From an uncultured Lachnospiraceae bacterium (lineage in GTDB: Bacteria; Bacillota; Clostridia; Lachnospirales; Lachnospiraceae): DNA of 25,559 bases. Under the pieces are notes generated by a model. It saw only the letters and a program-made list of their open reading frames with translations. It had not been told where the DNA came from and made no database searches. The DNA is taken from NCBI GenBank assembly GCA_902796695.1, contig CADBQE010000122.1:1-25559 (forward strand), written 5' to 3'. Shown in pieces: positions 15,062 through 23,133 of this stretch. Every line of letters begins with the position of its first letter. The stretch's first letter is position 1. The position numbers were made by a program, and so were the translations under genes.

Positions 15062-15544
15062 ATGGACAAACGCACCGATTACATCAGCTGGGACGAGTAT
15101 TTTATGGGGGTGGCCATGCTGAGCGCCGCCCGCTCCAAAGACCCCAATACCCAGGTCGGCGCCTGCATTGTCAGCCGGGACAACAAGATCCTGTCCATGG
15201 GCTACAACGGGTTTCCCATCGGCTGTTCGGACGATGAGTTCCCGTGGCGGCGCGAGGGCGATCCTTACGACAACAAATACTTCTATACGACCCACAGCGA
15301 GCTCAACGCGATCCTGAACTTCCGCGGCGGCAGCCTGGAAGGCAGCAAGCTGTACGTGACCCTGTTTCCCTGCAACGAATGCGCAAAAGCCATCATTCAG
15401 AGCGGGATCAAAACGATCATCTACGCGGATGACAAATACGCGGAAACTCCCGCCGTCCGGGCTTCCAAACGGATGCTCACCGCCGCCGGCGTGGAATTCA
15501 TTCCCTATCACAGAACGGGCCGCCGGATCGAACTGACCCTGTGA
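15062..15544 (+). CDS. dCMP deaminase-family protein (ComEB-like)
   Basis: This 160-residue zinc deaminase most likely converts dCMP to dUMP for thymidylate synthesis. The zinc site is His78-Ser-Glu80 and Pro103-Cys104-x2-Cys107, with Glu80 as the proton shuttle; Ser replaces the usual Ala of HAE, as often seen in dCMP deaminases. Substrate-loop features include DPNTQVGACIV and GYNGFPIGCSD. Length matches the short ComEB-like branch. The start is ATG 15062 with AAAGGGGG eight bases before it. It lies 27 bp after the Sua5 gene and 16 bp before the next one, probably on the same transcript. Substrate (dCMP rather than another cytidine) is inferred from family resemblance. Confidence 0.9.
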   Translation: MDKRTDYISWDEYFMGVAMLSAARSKDPNTQVGACIVSRDNKILSMGYNGFPIGCSDDEFPWRREGDPYDNKYFYTTHSELNAILNFRGGSLEGSKLYVTLFPCNECAKAIIQSGIKTIIYADDKYAETPAVRASKRMLTAAGVEFIPYHRTGRRIELTL

Positions 15545-15560
15545 GCCCGGGGAGTCCTCC

Positions 15561-17981
15561 TTGAAATACAACAGACTGAAAATCCTGATCCTTCCCCTTC
15601 TGTTCCTGCTTACCGCGGTCCTGGCCCTGGTAGGCGGAAAGGAAGCCGGAGAAACCAGCAGCCGGGGCGAGCCCTTTCAGGCTGCTTCTCTTCCCGTTGT
15701 CTGTTTTTCCTGGCAGGGCAGCCTGATCAATCCCGTGTACGGCTTCACGGAGATGAAAATGGATCAGGCCGGCGCGGAAGCCCCCGGCATTTACCCGTTT
15801 ACCGAGGAAGAGCAGAAAATGGAAGTCCATCTGCTGGACCTGTCCGAAAGCCCCCGGAGTGCTTCCTATGAGCTGCGGGACGAAAGCGACGGCCGGCTGA
15901 TGGCCCAGGGAAAGATCGAACAGTTCGGCACCCCCGAAGAAGACTGGGCTTTCCCGGTGGAATTCCAGGACATCCTGACCCCCGGGCGCTGTTACCTGCT
16001 GAATATTACGATCTCGCTGCGGCAGCGGACGGCTTCGTATTTCACCCGCGTCATGAAAATAACGGACCGGGAAACCGTTATGATGCTGACGGACTACTCC
16101 CGCCACCTGCATAACGACCTGTTCAGCCGGGATAAAGCCCGAGGCTATATCCCGCAGCTGGAAACCGACACGAATTCCGACAAGGACACCCTGGCTCTTG
16201 TCACGCTGCAGAGCAGCTTTGACCAGTTCTGCTGGGGAGATGCGGGCTTCCGCGAAAAAGAAGGCCCCTGGATGACCATCCGCGGCATTCAGGGCAATTA
16301 TATGTATCTGGATTATGCTTTCCTGGCCGAAATTCCGGCGGGAGATGAGCCGGCCCAGACCTTCCGCGTGACGGAATCCGTTACGCTGCAGCGCTATGAA
16401 TCCTCCGTTTATCTGCTGGATTACGAACGCCGCATGAACCAGCGCTGGTCTCTGACGGAGAATTCGGTAGTCTCCCAGGGCATCCTGCTGGGCATTCAGG
16501 AAAGCGAAAGCCTGCAGTGCCGCACCAGCCCGGACGGACGCTTCGTCTGCTTCCTGACAGACGGCTCCCTGTACCTGTATGATACGCAGGAGACCGGCCT
16601 GACCGCACTGTTTTCGTTCCGCCGCGCCGGTGAACACGCGCTGCGCACGCTGCAGGACGATTATGACATCCGGATCATGGAAGTGCAGGATTCCGGCCGG
16701 GTGGAATTCGCGGTTTTCGGCTATATGAACGGCGGTCCTCACGAGGGCAGCTGCGGCATCTCGTACTGCCGGTACGACCCGGAAGAGGATATGATCCGCG
16801 AGCAGGAATTCCTGGCATCCGAACAGGCCCCTTCCGTCCTGATGCAGGAAGTCCGCCGCCTGTTTACCAAGGGAAACGACAACTTCCTCTATTTTATTCT
16901 GGACGAAGAAGTCCTGGTCATGGATATCGACACCGGGGAAACGGCCGTTCTGGTATCGCGGGCGGAATATCCCGGCCTGACGGTCAGCGATGCCGGCACG
17001 ATCCTGGCCTGGGCTTCGGAAACGGACCAGGAACAGCCGCGCGCCCTGCGCATCATGGATCTGAATACCGGAAGCCGCAGGACCCTTTCCGCTGCCGCGG
17101 ATGAATTCATCAGGCCGCTGGGCTTCCTGCGGGAAGACCTGGCCGTCGGATACGGCCCGCTGGATGCGGACATCTTAAACGACGGGGTGCGCGTACGCCG
17201 CCCCTATGACCGCATCATGATTCTGGACGGTGACCTGGCCCCGCTCTACCGGATCCAGGAAGACGGCGTCCTGATCGACCACGTAGTAGTCCGTCGTGAC
17301 AAAATGGAGGTCCACCGCTTTTCCGATACGAACGGCACCTACGGCTATCTGTCCCCGGAGATCATGCTCCGCAGCGATGCCGCGGATTCCGGCTCCCGCT
17401 ATTTTACCGAAACGGACGGCGGTGTGCTAAAAAAAGTCCAGATCCTGAAAATGGAACGGCTTCCGTCCTCCCTGCGCATCGGACAGAACGCGGCCCGGCT
17501 CTTTTCCGAGGGACCGCGCCTGGAACGCCCGGCATCCCGGACGGAAACGCCTTATAATCTGCGCTATTTTGCCTGCGGAAGCAGTGGCTCCGCGGGAGCC
17601 TTCCGTACGCTGGGCGAAGCCGTCGCGGAGGCGGCCGGCTTCTACGGGTTCGTCCTCGGACGGGACGGATCCCTGGCCTGGTACTGGGACGGCCGGCAAA
17701 CGGAAAAGATCCTGGAGATCGGCAGCGAGATCCTGGATCCCGGACCGGACTGGGAGGAGGTCAGCGGCGTTTCGCTGCGGGAACTGATCACGTTCCTGAA
17801 CCGGGATATCCCGGTCCGCTGGGTCAGTCCCGACCGGGGCGATCTGTGGCTGATCGGCTACGAATGGAAAAACGTCGTGCTGTACAATCCCGAAAATGCC
17901 GGCGTATTCCGCATGCTGCAGACGGATTTCGATGAAGCGATCGCGCGCGGCAACAATTATTTGTGGATCCAGGCGCCGTGA
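15561..17981 (+). CDS. Large membrane-anchored protein, propeller-like, unknown function
   Basis: This is an 806-residue protein starting at TTG 15561, with GGGGAG six bases before it. Residues 5-27 (LKILILPLLFLLTAVLALVGG) form a signal anchor; the rest is probably outside the membrane. Segments near residue 323 (SPDGRFVCFLTDGSLYLYD) and 451 (VLVMDIDTGETAVL) and the repeated strand-turn pattern around them suggest a TolB/WD-like beta-propeller over about 280-600. The last 75 residues (from about 733: SLRELITFLNRDIPVRW, then DLWLIGYEWKNVVLYNP) resemble the noncatalytic C39-like peptidase fold seen in some Lachnospiraceae surface proteins; no catalytic Cys/His pair is visible there. I do not recognise a named family. 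It is adjacent to the deaminase gene and probably co-transcribed; no functional link is apparent. Confidence 0.75.
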   Translation: MKYNRLKILILPLLFLLTAVLALVGGKEAGETSSRGEPFQAASLPVVCFSWQGSLINPVYGFTEMKMDQAGAEAPGIYPFTEEEQKMEVHLLDLSESPRSASYELRDESDGRLMAQGKIEQFGTPEEDWAFPVEFQDILTPGRCYLLNITISLRQRTASYFTRVMKITDRETVMMLTDYSRHLHNDLFSRDKARGYIPQLETDTNSDKDTLALVTLQSSFDQFCWGDAGFREKEGPWMTIRGIQGNYMYLDYAFLAEIPAGDEPAQTFRVTESVTLQRYESSVYLLDYERRMNQRWSLTENSVVSQGILLGIQESESLQCRTSPDGRFVCFLTDGSLYLYDTQETGLTALFSFRRAGEHALRTLQDDYDIRIMEVQDSGRVEFAVFGYMNGGPHEGSCGISYCRYDPEEDMIREQEFLASEQAPSVLMQEVRRLFTKGNDNFLYFILDEEVLVMDIDTGETAVLVSRAEYPGLTVSDAGTILAWASETDQEQPRALRIMDLNTGSRRTLSAAADEFIRPLGFLREDLAVGYGPLDADILNDGVRVRRPYDRIMILDGDLAPLYRIQEDGVLIDHVVVRRDKMEVHRFSDTNGTYGYLSPEIMLRSDAADSGSRYFTETDGGVLKKVQILKMERLPSSLRIGQNAARLFSEGPRLERPASRTETPYNLRYFACGSSGSAGAFRTLGEAVAEAAGFYGFVLGRDGSLAWYWDGRQTEKILEIGSEILDPGPDWEEVSGVSLRELITFLNRDIPVRWVSPDRGDLWLIGYEWKNVVLYNPENAGVFRMLQTDFDEAIARGNNYLWIQAP

Positions 17982-17984
17982 AAC

Positions 17985-18013
17985 TTGACATCGCGCCCGC
18001 CGCGCACTATAAT
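17985..18013 (+). promoter_or_regulatory. Consensus sigma-A promoter of the SRP RNA
   Basis: TTGACA (17985-17990) and TATAAT (18008-18013) are separated by exactly 17 bp, a perfect consensus promoter as expected for an abundant stable RNA. It begins three bases after the stop of the preceding gene. The predicted RNA start is about 18020. Confidence 0.9.
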
Positions 18014-18019
18014 AGCCGC

Positions 18020-18272
18020 TGTACTTGAGATTTTTCTTTCCGCGCAGCCGGGGCTCTGGCAAGCCTTGTACCTGATGCCTGCAGGGGTGATATGCCTGCT
18101 GAGGGTCGGGAAGAAACGCGCCGAAGAATACATTTCGGTCTTACGCAACAGAAGTTGTGAACCGTGTCAGGTCGGGAACGAAGCAGCACTAAGCAATCCC
18201 TCTGTGTGCCGTAAGGGAGCCGGAATGTACGGCCGCTCTTCCTGTATTCGAAGAGGCATGCGCGGATTTTTT
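18020..18272 (+). ncRNA. ffs: Signal recognition particle RNA (large bacterial type)
   Basis: The S-domain signature GTGAACCGTGTCAGG, GTCGGGAACG, AAGCAGCACTAAG lies at 18157-18192 and matches bacterial SRP RNA closely. The apical GGAA tetraloop is closed by G-C instead of the usual C-G, a compensated change that keeps the helix. CTTACG before and CGTAAG after the S domain pair as the lower helix. A 5' portion of about 120 nt (Alu-type region) and the pairing of TCCGCGCA (18039-18046) with TGCGCGGA (18259-18266) show the large form of about 250 nt seen in Bacillus and clostridia. The 5' end is estimated from the promoter and the 3' end from the T6 run at 18267-18272. It scaffolds Ffh for co-translational membrane targeting. 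The order SRP RNA, dnaX, ebfC-type, recR is conserved in Firmicutes. Confidence 0.92.
18236..18272 (+). terminator. Terminator region of the SRP RNA
   Basis: CTCTTC (18236-18241) and GAAGAG (18250-18255) form a small hairpin. The long-range closing helix of the RNA (TGCGCGGA, 18259-18266) is followed at once by TTTTTT (18267-18272). The G/C-rich helix against the T-run is the likely termination signal. Confidence 0.6.
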
Positions 18273-18273
18273 A

Positions 18274-18302
18274 TTGCCTTTTATTCTGTCTTATGATAGT
18301 AT
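18274..18302 (+). promoter_or_regulatory. Predicted promoter of the dnaX-ebfC-recR operon
   Basis: TTGCCT (18274-18279) and TAGTAT (18297-18302) are separated by 17 bp and lie directly after the SRP RNA T-run. Transcription would begin near 18310, giving a leader of about 30 nt before ATG 18340. Confidence 0.5.
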
Positions 18303-18339
18303 AAATCCAAAGGCGCAGAAGCGTCTTATTGGGGAACCT

Positions 18340-19947
18340 ATGGCTTACATCGCACTCTACAGGAAATGGCGCCCGAAGACCTTCGGAGACGTAAAGGGAC
18401 AGGATGCCATCGTCAAAACCCTACAGAACCAGATAGCAGGCAACCGGATCGGGCATGCCTATTTGTTTTGCGGTTCCCGCGGCACGGGCAAAACGACGCT
18501 GGCCAAGATCTTTGCCAAGGCCGTCAACTGTGAAAACCCCGTAAACGGCTGCGCCTGCGGCGAATGCGAAACCTGCCGCAGCATAGAAGAGGGCCGTTCC
18601 ACCAATGTGATCGAGATCGATGCGGCTTCCAACAACGGTGTGGACAATATCCGCGAGATCCGCGACGAAGTCCAGTACCGGCCCGCTTCCGGCCGATACC
18701 GCGTCTACATCATCGACGAAGTCCACAACATTTCCAACGCCGCCTTCAACGCCATGCTGAAGACGCTTGAGGAACCGCCCGAATACGTGATCTTTATTCT
18801 GGCCACCACCGAGCCGCACGCGATCCCCGTAACGGTCCTGTCGCGTTGCCAGCGCTTTGACTTTCACCGGATCACGCCGGCGGACATGGTGGAGCGCCTT
18901 CACGAACTGATGGAAGGCGAGGGGATCCGGGCCGAAGAAGCCGCCCTGAACTATATCGCCCGCAAGGCAGACGGCGCCATGCGCGATGCCATCAGCCTGT
19001 TTGACCAGAGCGTTTCCGCGATGCCGGGGGAAGTCCTTCGCTTTGAGGACGTCCTCAAAATCCTGGGCACCGTGAACAGCGCCGTACTGAGCCGGTATTT
19101 CCGGGCGGTGCTGAACGGAGACGTGAACGATGCGCTTGCCCTGATCGAAGAACTGCGGAACGAAGGCCGCGACCTGGGCCAGTTCGTCGTAGACCTGATC
19201 TGGTATCTCCGGAACCTGCTGGTCCTGATGACTTCGGATGCGACCGCGGAAGACCTGGAGATCTCCCGCGAAGACTGGGCCCGCCTGGCGGAAGAAGGCC
19301 AGCTGACCGGCCCGGAAGAACTGATGGACCTGATCCGTTCCTATTCCGCACTGGCCGGAGACCTGCGGACCACGGCGGACAAGCGCGTGCTGCTGGAAGT
19401 GGCGACCATCCAGGCCGCCAGGCCCCGGACGGGCGAATCCCGCAACGATGTGGCATCCCGCCTGACCGCACTGGAGCGCAGAGTGGACCGCCTGATCCGG
19501 AACGGGATCCCCGCAGCCGCCCCTCAGGCCGCTCAACCCGCCGAAAAAACAGCCGGAGCTGGCTCCGCACAGCCGGAAGCCTCCCCGGATCAGGAAGTGG
19601 TCCGTCTTTCTCCCGCGCAGTGGGAAGACCTGCAGCTGATCCGCTCGCACTGGTCGGAACTCCTGAGCGGCATGGATTATCCTTCCGCGCAGCTTCTCAG
19701 GCGCAGCCGCCTGGAACCGCTGGACGGCGGTGTCCTGCGCGTTGTTTTTCCGGACATTTTTACGGCCAATATGGTCAAAAGCTTCGGCGCCCTTCCCCGG
19801 CTGGAGGAACTTGTGGCGTCCAAATATCAGAAAACGATCCGCTTCGATCTGCGCACGGCGCGCCGTTCGGAGCCGGAACCGGTATATATCACAGATGAAG
19901 AACTGTCTCATATCAATATGAAGATCGAAACAGACACGGAGGACTGA
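18340..19947 (+). CDS. dnaX: DNA polymerase III subunits gamma/tau
   Basis: This 535-residue clamp-loader motor subunit binds delta, delta' (holB, in this window) and polymerase. The start MAYIALYRKWRPKTF is the invariant DnaX N terminus, so ATG 18340 is preferred over the ATG 66 bp upstream; GGGGAA precedes it. Walker A is GSRGTGKT (45-52), a Cys4 zinc module is at C64, C73, C76 and C79, Walker B is YIIDEVHN, and the SRC motif is VLSRCQRF. Clamp-loader domains II and III run to about residue 375. A Pro/Ala-rich linker (about 385-430) leads to a C-terminal domain characteristic of Firmicute tau. A run of six A at 19544-19549 lies at the linker, but no clear frameshift heptamer is seen. Confidence 0.96.
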   Translation: MAYIALYRKWRPKTFGDVKGQDAIVKTLQNQIAGNRIGHAYLFCGSRGTGKTTLAKIFAKAVNCENPVNGCACGECETCRSIEEGRSTNVIEIDAASNNGVDNIREIRDEVQYRPASGRYRVYIIDEVHNISNAAFNAMLKTLEEPPEYVIFILATTEPHAIPVTVLSRCQRFDFHRITPADMVERLHELMEGEGIRAEEAALNYIARKADGAMRDAISLFDQSVSAMPGEVLRFEDVLKILGTVNSAVLSRYFRAVLNGDVNDALALIEELRNEGRDLGQFVVDLIWYLRNLLVLMTSDATAEDLEISREDWARLAEEGQLTGPEELMDLIRSYSALAGDLRTTADKRVLLEVATIQAARPRTGESRNDVASRLTALERRVDRLIRNGIPAAAPQAAQPAEKTAGAGSAQPEASPDQEVVRLSPAQWEDLQLIRSHWSELLSGMDYPSAQLLRRSRLEPLDGGVLRVVFPDIFTANMVKSFGALPRLEELVASKYQKTIRFDLRTARRSEPEPVYITDEELSHINMKIETDTED

Positions 19948-19948
19948 A

Positions 19949-20290
19949 ATGGCGAAACGCGGCGGTTATCCGGGCGGCATGCCCGGCAATATGGGAAATT
20001 TAATGAAACAGGCTCAGCGCATGCAGCGCCAGATGGAAGAAATGAGCCAGGCGCTGGAGCAGAAGGAATACAAAGCCAGTACCGGCGGCGGTGCCGTCGA
20101 AATTGTGATGAGCGGCAGAATGGAAGTGCTTTCCACTCATATCAAGCCGGAGGTCGCGGACCCCGACGATATCGAAATGCTGGAAGACCTGGTGACGGCC
20201 GCCGTCAATGAAGCGCTGCGCCAGATCCAGGCCGACAAGCAGAATGCCATGGGCGGCCTGACCGGCGGACTGGGAGGATTCGGGCTGTAA
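19949..20290 (+). CDS. YbaB/EbfC-family nucleoid-associated protein
   Basis: This 113-residue protein is a YbaB/EbfC-type DNA-binding protein (Bacillus YaaK). These form dimers with a tweezer-like shape and coat DNA. The Gly- and Met-rich start (GGYPGGMPGNMGNLMKQAQ), the helix QRMQRQMEEMSQALEQKEY, the core GGGAVEIVMSGRMEVLSTHIKPE and the Gly-rich tail are all family features. The ATG follows the dnaX stop by one base, with GGAGG six bases upstream, and its TAA overlaps the recR ATG by one base. Tight coupling between dnaX and recR is typical across bacteria. Confidence 0.95.
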   Translation: MAKRGGYPGGMPGNMGNLMKQAQRMQRQMEEMSQALEQKEYKASTGGGAVEIVMSGRMEVLSTHIKPEVADPDDIEMLEDLVTAAVNEALRQIQADKQNAMGGLTGGLGGFGL

Positions 20291-20886
20291 TGGAAACCAG
20301 CAACGGACTGCAGCTGCTGTCCCAGGAGCTCTCCAAGCTGCCCGGCATCGGCCAGAAGACAGCCACCCGGCTTGCCTACTATCTGCTGAACCAGCCGGAG
20401 CAGACGGCCAGAACCCTGGCGGATGCAATCGTAAACGCCCGGCAAAGCGTGCGGTTCTGCAAGACCTGCCAGACCCTGACGGACCGGGAGATCTGCCCGA
20501 TCTGCGCGGACGAAAAGCGGGACCATACCCAGATCATGGTCGTGGAAACGCCCCAGGACCTGGAAGCCTATGAGCGCACCGGGGCTTATAAAGGCGTATA
20601 TCACGTGCTGCACGGCGTCTTTTCGCCGATGCGCGGCATAAACCTGTCGGAGATCCGCTACCGGGAACTGCTGGAGCGGGTCGCGGAAAGCCCGGTCTCG
20701 GAAGTGATCATTGCCACCGGCTCTTCGCTGGAAGGGGAAACGACGGCAGTCGTCATCAACAATGAAATGAACAAACGCGGCATCAGGACGACCCGGATCG
20801 CGAGCGGCATCCCGGTTGGCGTGGAACTCGAAAATACGGATTCAATGACTTTATCCCGGGCGCTGGAAGATCGCCGGGCTATGTAG
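20290..20886 (+). CDS. recR: Recombination mediator protein RecR
   Basis: This 198-residue protein is RecR, which acts with RecF and RecO to load RecA on gapped DNA. The helix-hairpin-helix LPGIGQKTATRLAYYLL (about 17-33) is followed by a Cys4 zinc finger at C57, C60, C69 and C72, and a TOPRIM domain (IMVVETPQDLEAYE, then GVYHVLHGVFSPMRGI). The C-terminal segment RIASGIPVGVELENTDSMTLSRALEDRR is diagnostic. Length is as expected. The ATG shares a base with the upstream TAA stop. Confidence 0.97.
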   Translation: METSNGLQLLSQELSKLPGIGQKTATRLAYYLLNQPEQTARTLADAIVNARQSVRFCKTCQTLTDREICPICADEKRDHTQIMVVETPQDLEAYERTGAYKGVYHVLHGVFSPMRGINLSEIRYRELLERVAESPVSEVIIATGSSLEGETTAVVINNEMNKRGIRTTRIASGIPVGVELENTDSMTLSRALEDRRAM

Positions 20887-20899
20887 CGGGGGGACGAAC

Positions 20900-23116
20900 A
20901 TGGACAAATACACCTACAGCATGAAAGCGGACAAGATCCAGAAGCTTGTCAAAAAAGGCGACTATGAAGCAGCCGTAAAAATTGCCGATACCGTGGACTG
21001 GGAAGAAGTCCATTCGGTGCGTCTGCTGACCATCACGGCGGCGGCTTACGAAAACACCAAAGACTACCGTTCCGCCATCGAGCTGCTGCAGATGGCTTAC
21101 GAGGAGTCCGCCGTCGGCAAACGGATCCTGTATAAGCTGACCGGCCTGGCCATTGCGGAAAAAGACGTGGACCTGGCGCAGCATTATTACGAAATGTATC
21201 TGCAGGAAGCCTCCGACGACAACGGCCGCTACCTGCTCCGCTACCTGCTGGCCGAACTGAAGAAAGAACCGCTGGACAAGCGCATCGCCATCCTGGAGAC
21301 CTACCGCAAATACGAATTTGAGGAAGAGTGGGCCCTCCGTCTGGCCCAGATGTACGACGAAGCCGGCATGGGCGAGCAGTGCGTCAAACTCTGCGATGAG
21401 ATCATCCTCTGGTTCGGCGTCGGCGACTACGTGGATGAAGCCATGGCCTTGAAAGAAAAATACGCCCCCTTAAGCGCCGAGCAGCAGGATCACCGCGACA
21501 ACCGCGAATACTATGCGCAGCGCTATCAGGAAGTCGTGGACGAATATACGGAACGCGAAGCCGTGCCCGAGGAACCGGACGAAACGGAGGCGGAACCGGA
21601 AGAGCCGCAGGAAAAGCCCGAAGTCTGGCCGGAACAGATCATTCTCGTGGATGCGGACAGCCTGGAAGACGCCGTGCCGAAGGCGCTGGAGCGCCTGGCC
21701 GCCTATTACCGCATGCACAATAAGCCGATGGGCAAGCTGACCCGCATCTCTGCGGAACGCTTCAACCGTGTCGGCTTTGAATCCGCCCGCGAACATACGC
21801 AGGGAAAGGATCTGCTGATCGACAGCGCGTCCTCCCTGTCGGAAGAACTGCTGTCCGACATCGTGCACAGCGTCAAATACGAACAGTCCGAACAGCTCTT
21901 CGTACTGGCGGACAAGGCCGATCAGCTGGCCTATCTGGACAGCAGACTGGGTGAATTCCTGCACCAGGAAAATATCCTTCCGAAGATCACGGTTTCCGAA
22001 GTGCGTACGGAAGACGTTCTGGCCCATATGTCCGAAACGGTAGAAGATGAACTGCAGGAAACGAAGCCGCAGGAGGAGACTGCCGCGGAAGCGGCACCCG
22101 CCGCCGCAGCGCCGGCTCCGGAAGAGCCCGTAAAGCGTCCGGACCTGCTGAACGGCGAAGTCGAGCAGCTGTCCTTCAATTTCGATAAAACGGACGACCT
22201 TCCGTCCCAGAACTGGGATGCGGCCGCCGGCGCGATCCTGACGCAGGAACTGCCCCGTCTGGACACCCCGGCCGAGCAGCCTCATCAGCCGGAAGCCCCG
22301 GCTGCGCCTGTGGAAAAGCCTGTTCCGGAAGAAAAGCCGGCTCCGGAAGCCGCACCCGCGGCTCCGAAGGCAGAGCCTGCCGCGAAGCCCGAACCCGCTG
22401 TGAAACCTGAACCTGCCGTGAAGCCTCAGCCCGCCGCAGAAGAGAAGAATAAAGAAGTCCGCCCCGTCACCTCGGAAGGACAGTTCAACTTCTCCGATTT
22501 CCTGGGGGACCAGAGCGCCGCGCTTAAAGCGACCGCCGCACCGGCCGCCGCAGCTGTTGCCGCTGCCGTATCCGAACCCGTATCCGAAAAAGCGCCCGCA
22601 GAGCCTGAAGTGCCCGAGATCCCCGTAAAAGCTCCCGAAGCACCCGCGGCGGAACCGAAGTCTTCCACCAAGGAACTGCCCATACAGGAGATCCGGGAAA
22701 ATGTCGAGCACCCGGTCGAAAAGCCCGTCACGGACCAGAAGACGACCGTGATGCCGGATGTCAAAAAGCCGTTTTCTGACGCGTCCGCCAAGAATCTGGA
22801 AGGCCCCACCAAGGTGGTCAGCAAGCTCGGGACCGCGACCGGTTCCATCGGCGCGATCGGCATGAGCGAAGAAGGCTTCATCACCTATGCCAAAAACTAT
22901 CTGACCTCGATCGACTGCATCCTGGACGACGCCGGCGAACTGGCGCTGCAGAATGCCACCGAAACGCGGAAGGAACAGGGTGTCCTCCTGACCAAGGAAG
23001 AGGCCGAAAACATGATCGAAGAAGCGGCCGACATGTCCGAACGCAAGGGCGGTCTGTTCGCCAAACGCTATAACAAAGAAGGCCTTCTGATCCTGAAAGG
23101 AAAATATATCAAATAA
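20900..23116 (+). CDS. Helical-repeat (TPR-like) protein with Pro/Ala/Glu-rich linker, unknown function
   Basis: This 738-residue protein has no signal peptide or membrane segment. Residues 1-200 are helical repeats of TPR type (KKGDYEAAVKIADTVDW, YRSAIELLQMAYEESAVGK, AEKDVDLAQHYYEMYLQEA). A globular alpha/beta segment follows at about 240-355 (ILVDADSLEDAVPKALERL, LLIDSASSLSEELLSDIV, QLFVLADKADQLAYLDS). It reads like a P-loop-less AAA+-type fragment; that is inference only. Residues 385-610 are a low-complexity acidic linker with repeated KPEPAVKPEPAVKPQP. The last 100 residues (from GPTKVVSKLGTATGSIG) form a compact conserved-looking domain with Gly-, Lys- and Glu-rich ends. It starts 13 bp after recR with a GGGGGGACGA ribosome binding site, probably on the same transcript. 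I do not recognise a named family. Confidence 0.78.
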   Translation: MDKYTYSMKADKIQKLVKKGDYEAAVKIADTVDWEEVHSVRLLTITAAAYENTKDYRSAIELLQMAYEESAVGKRILYKLTGLAIAEKDVDLAQHYYEMYLQEASDDNGRYLLRYLLAELKKEPLDKRIAILETYRKYEFEEEWALRLAQMYDEAGMGEQCVKLCDEIILWFGVGDYVDEAMALKEKYAPLSAEQQDHRDNREYYAQRYQEVVDEYTEREAVPEEPDETEAEPEEPQEKPEVWPEQIILVDADSLEDAVPKALERLAAYYRMHNKPMGKLTRISAERFNRVGFESAREHTQGKDLLIDSASSLSEELLSDIVHSVKYEQSEQLFVLADKADQLAYLDSRLGEFLHQENILPKITVSEVRTEDVLAHMSETVEDELQETKPQEETAAEAAPAAAAPAPEEPVKRPDLLNGEVEQLSFNFDKTDDLPSQNWDAAAGAILTQELPRLDTPAEQPHQPEAPAAPVEKPVPEEKPAPEAAPAAPKAEPAAKPEPAVKPEPAVKPQPAAEEKNKEVRPVTSEGQFNFSDFLGDQSAALKATAAPAAAAVAAAVSEPVSEKAPAEPEVPEIPVKAPEAPAAEPKSSTKELPIQEIRENVEHPVEKPVTDQKTTVMPDVKKPFSDASAKNLEGPTKVVSKLGTATGSIGAIGMSEEGFITYAKNYLTSIDCILDDAGELALQNATETRKEQGVLLTKEEAENMIEEAADMSERKGGLFAKRYNKEGLLILKGKYIK

Positions 23117-23133
23117 TCGTCAGGGGAATCGTC

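Noticed and set aside
15498..16742. Minus-strand open frame opposite the 806-residue protein
   Set aside because: It is antisense to a coding gene with signal anchor and good start. It shows no recognisable domain.
19544..19549. Run of six A in dnaX as a programmed frameshift site for gamma
   Set aside because: In the dnaX frame it reads GAA AAA ACA, not the A-AAA-AAG type heptamer. The minus-one frame then stays open for over 100 codons, and no following stem-loop was recognised. Transcript slippage cannot be excluded but is unsupported.
18421..19911. Minus-strand open frame of 496 codons opposite dnaX
   Set aside because: It is a shadow of a highly conserved gene in GC-rich DNA. The translated sequence has no motifs.
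22300..22440. Tandem DNA repeat in the Pro/Ala/Glu linker
   Set aside because: The repeats are imperfect at DNA level and reflect low-complexity protein sequence, not a separate repeat element.
21470..22711. Minus-strand open frame of 413 codons opposite the post-recR protein
   Set aside because: Its Gly/Arg/Phe-rich sequence is simply the complement of the Pro/Ala/Glu-rich linker. There is no start signal.
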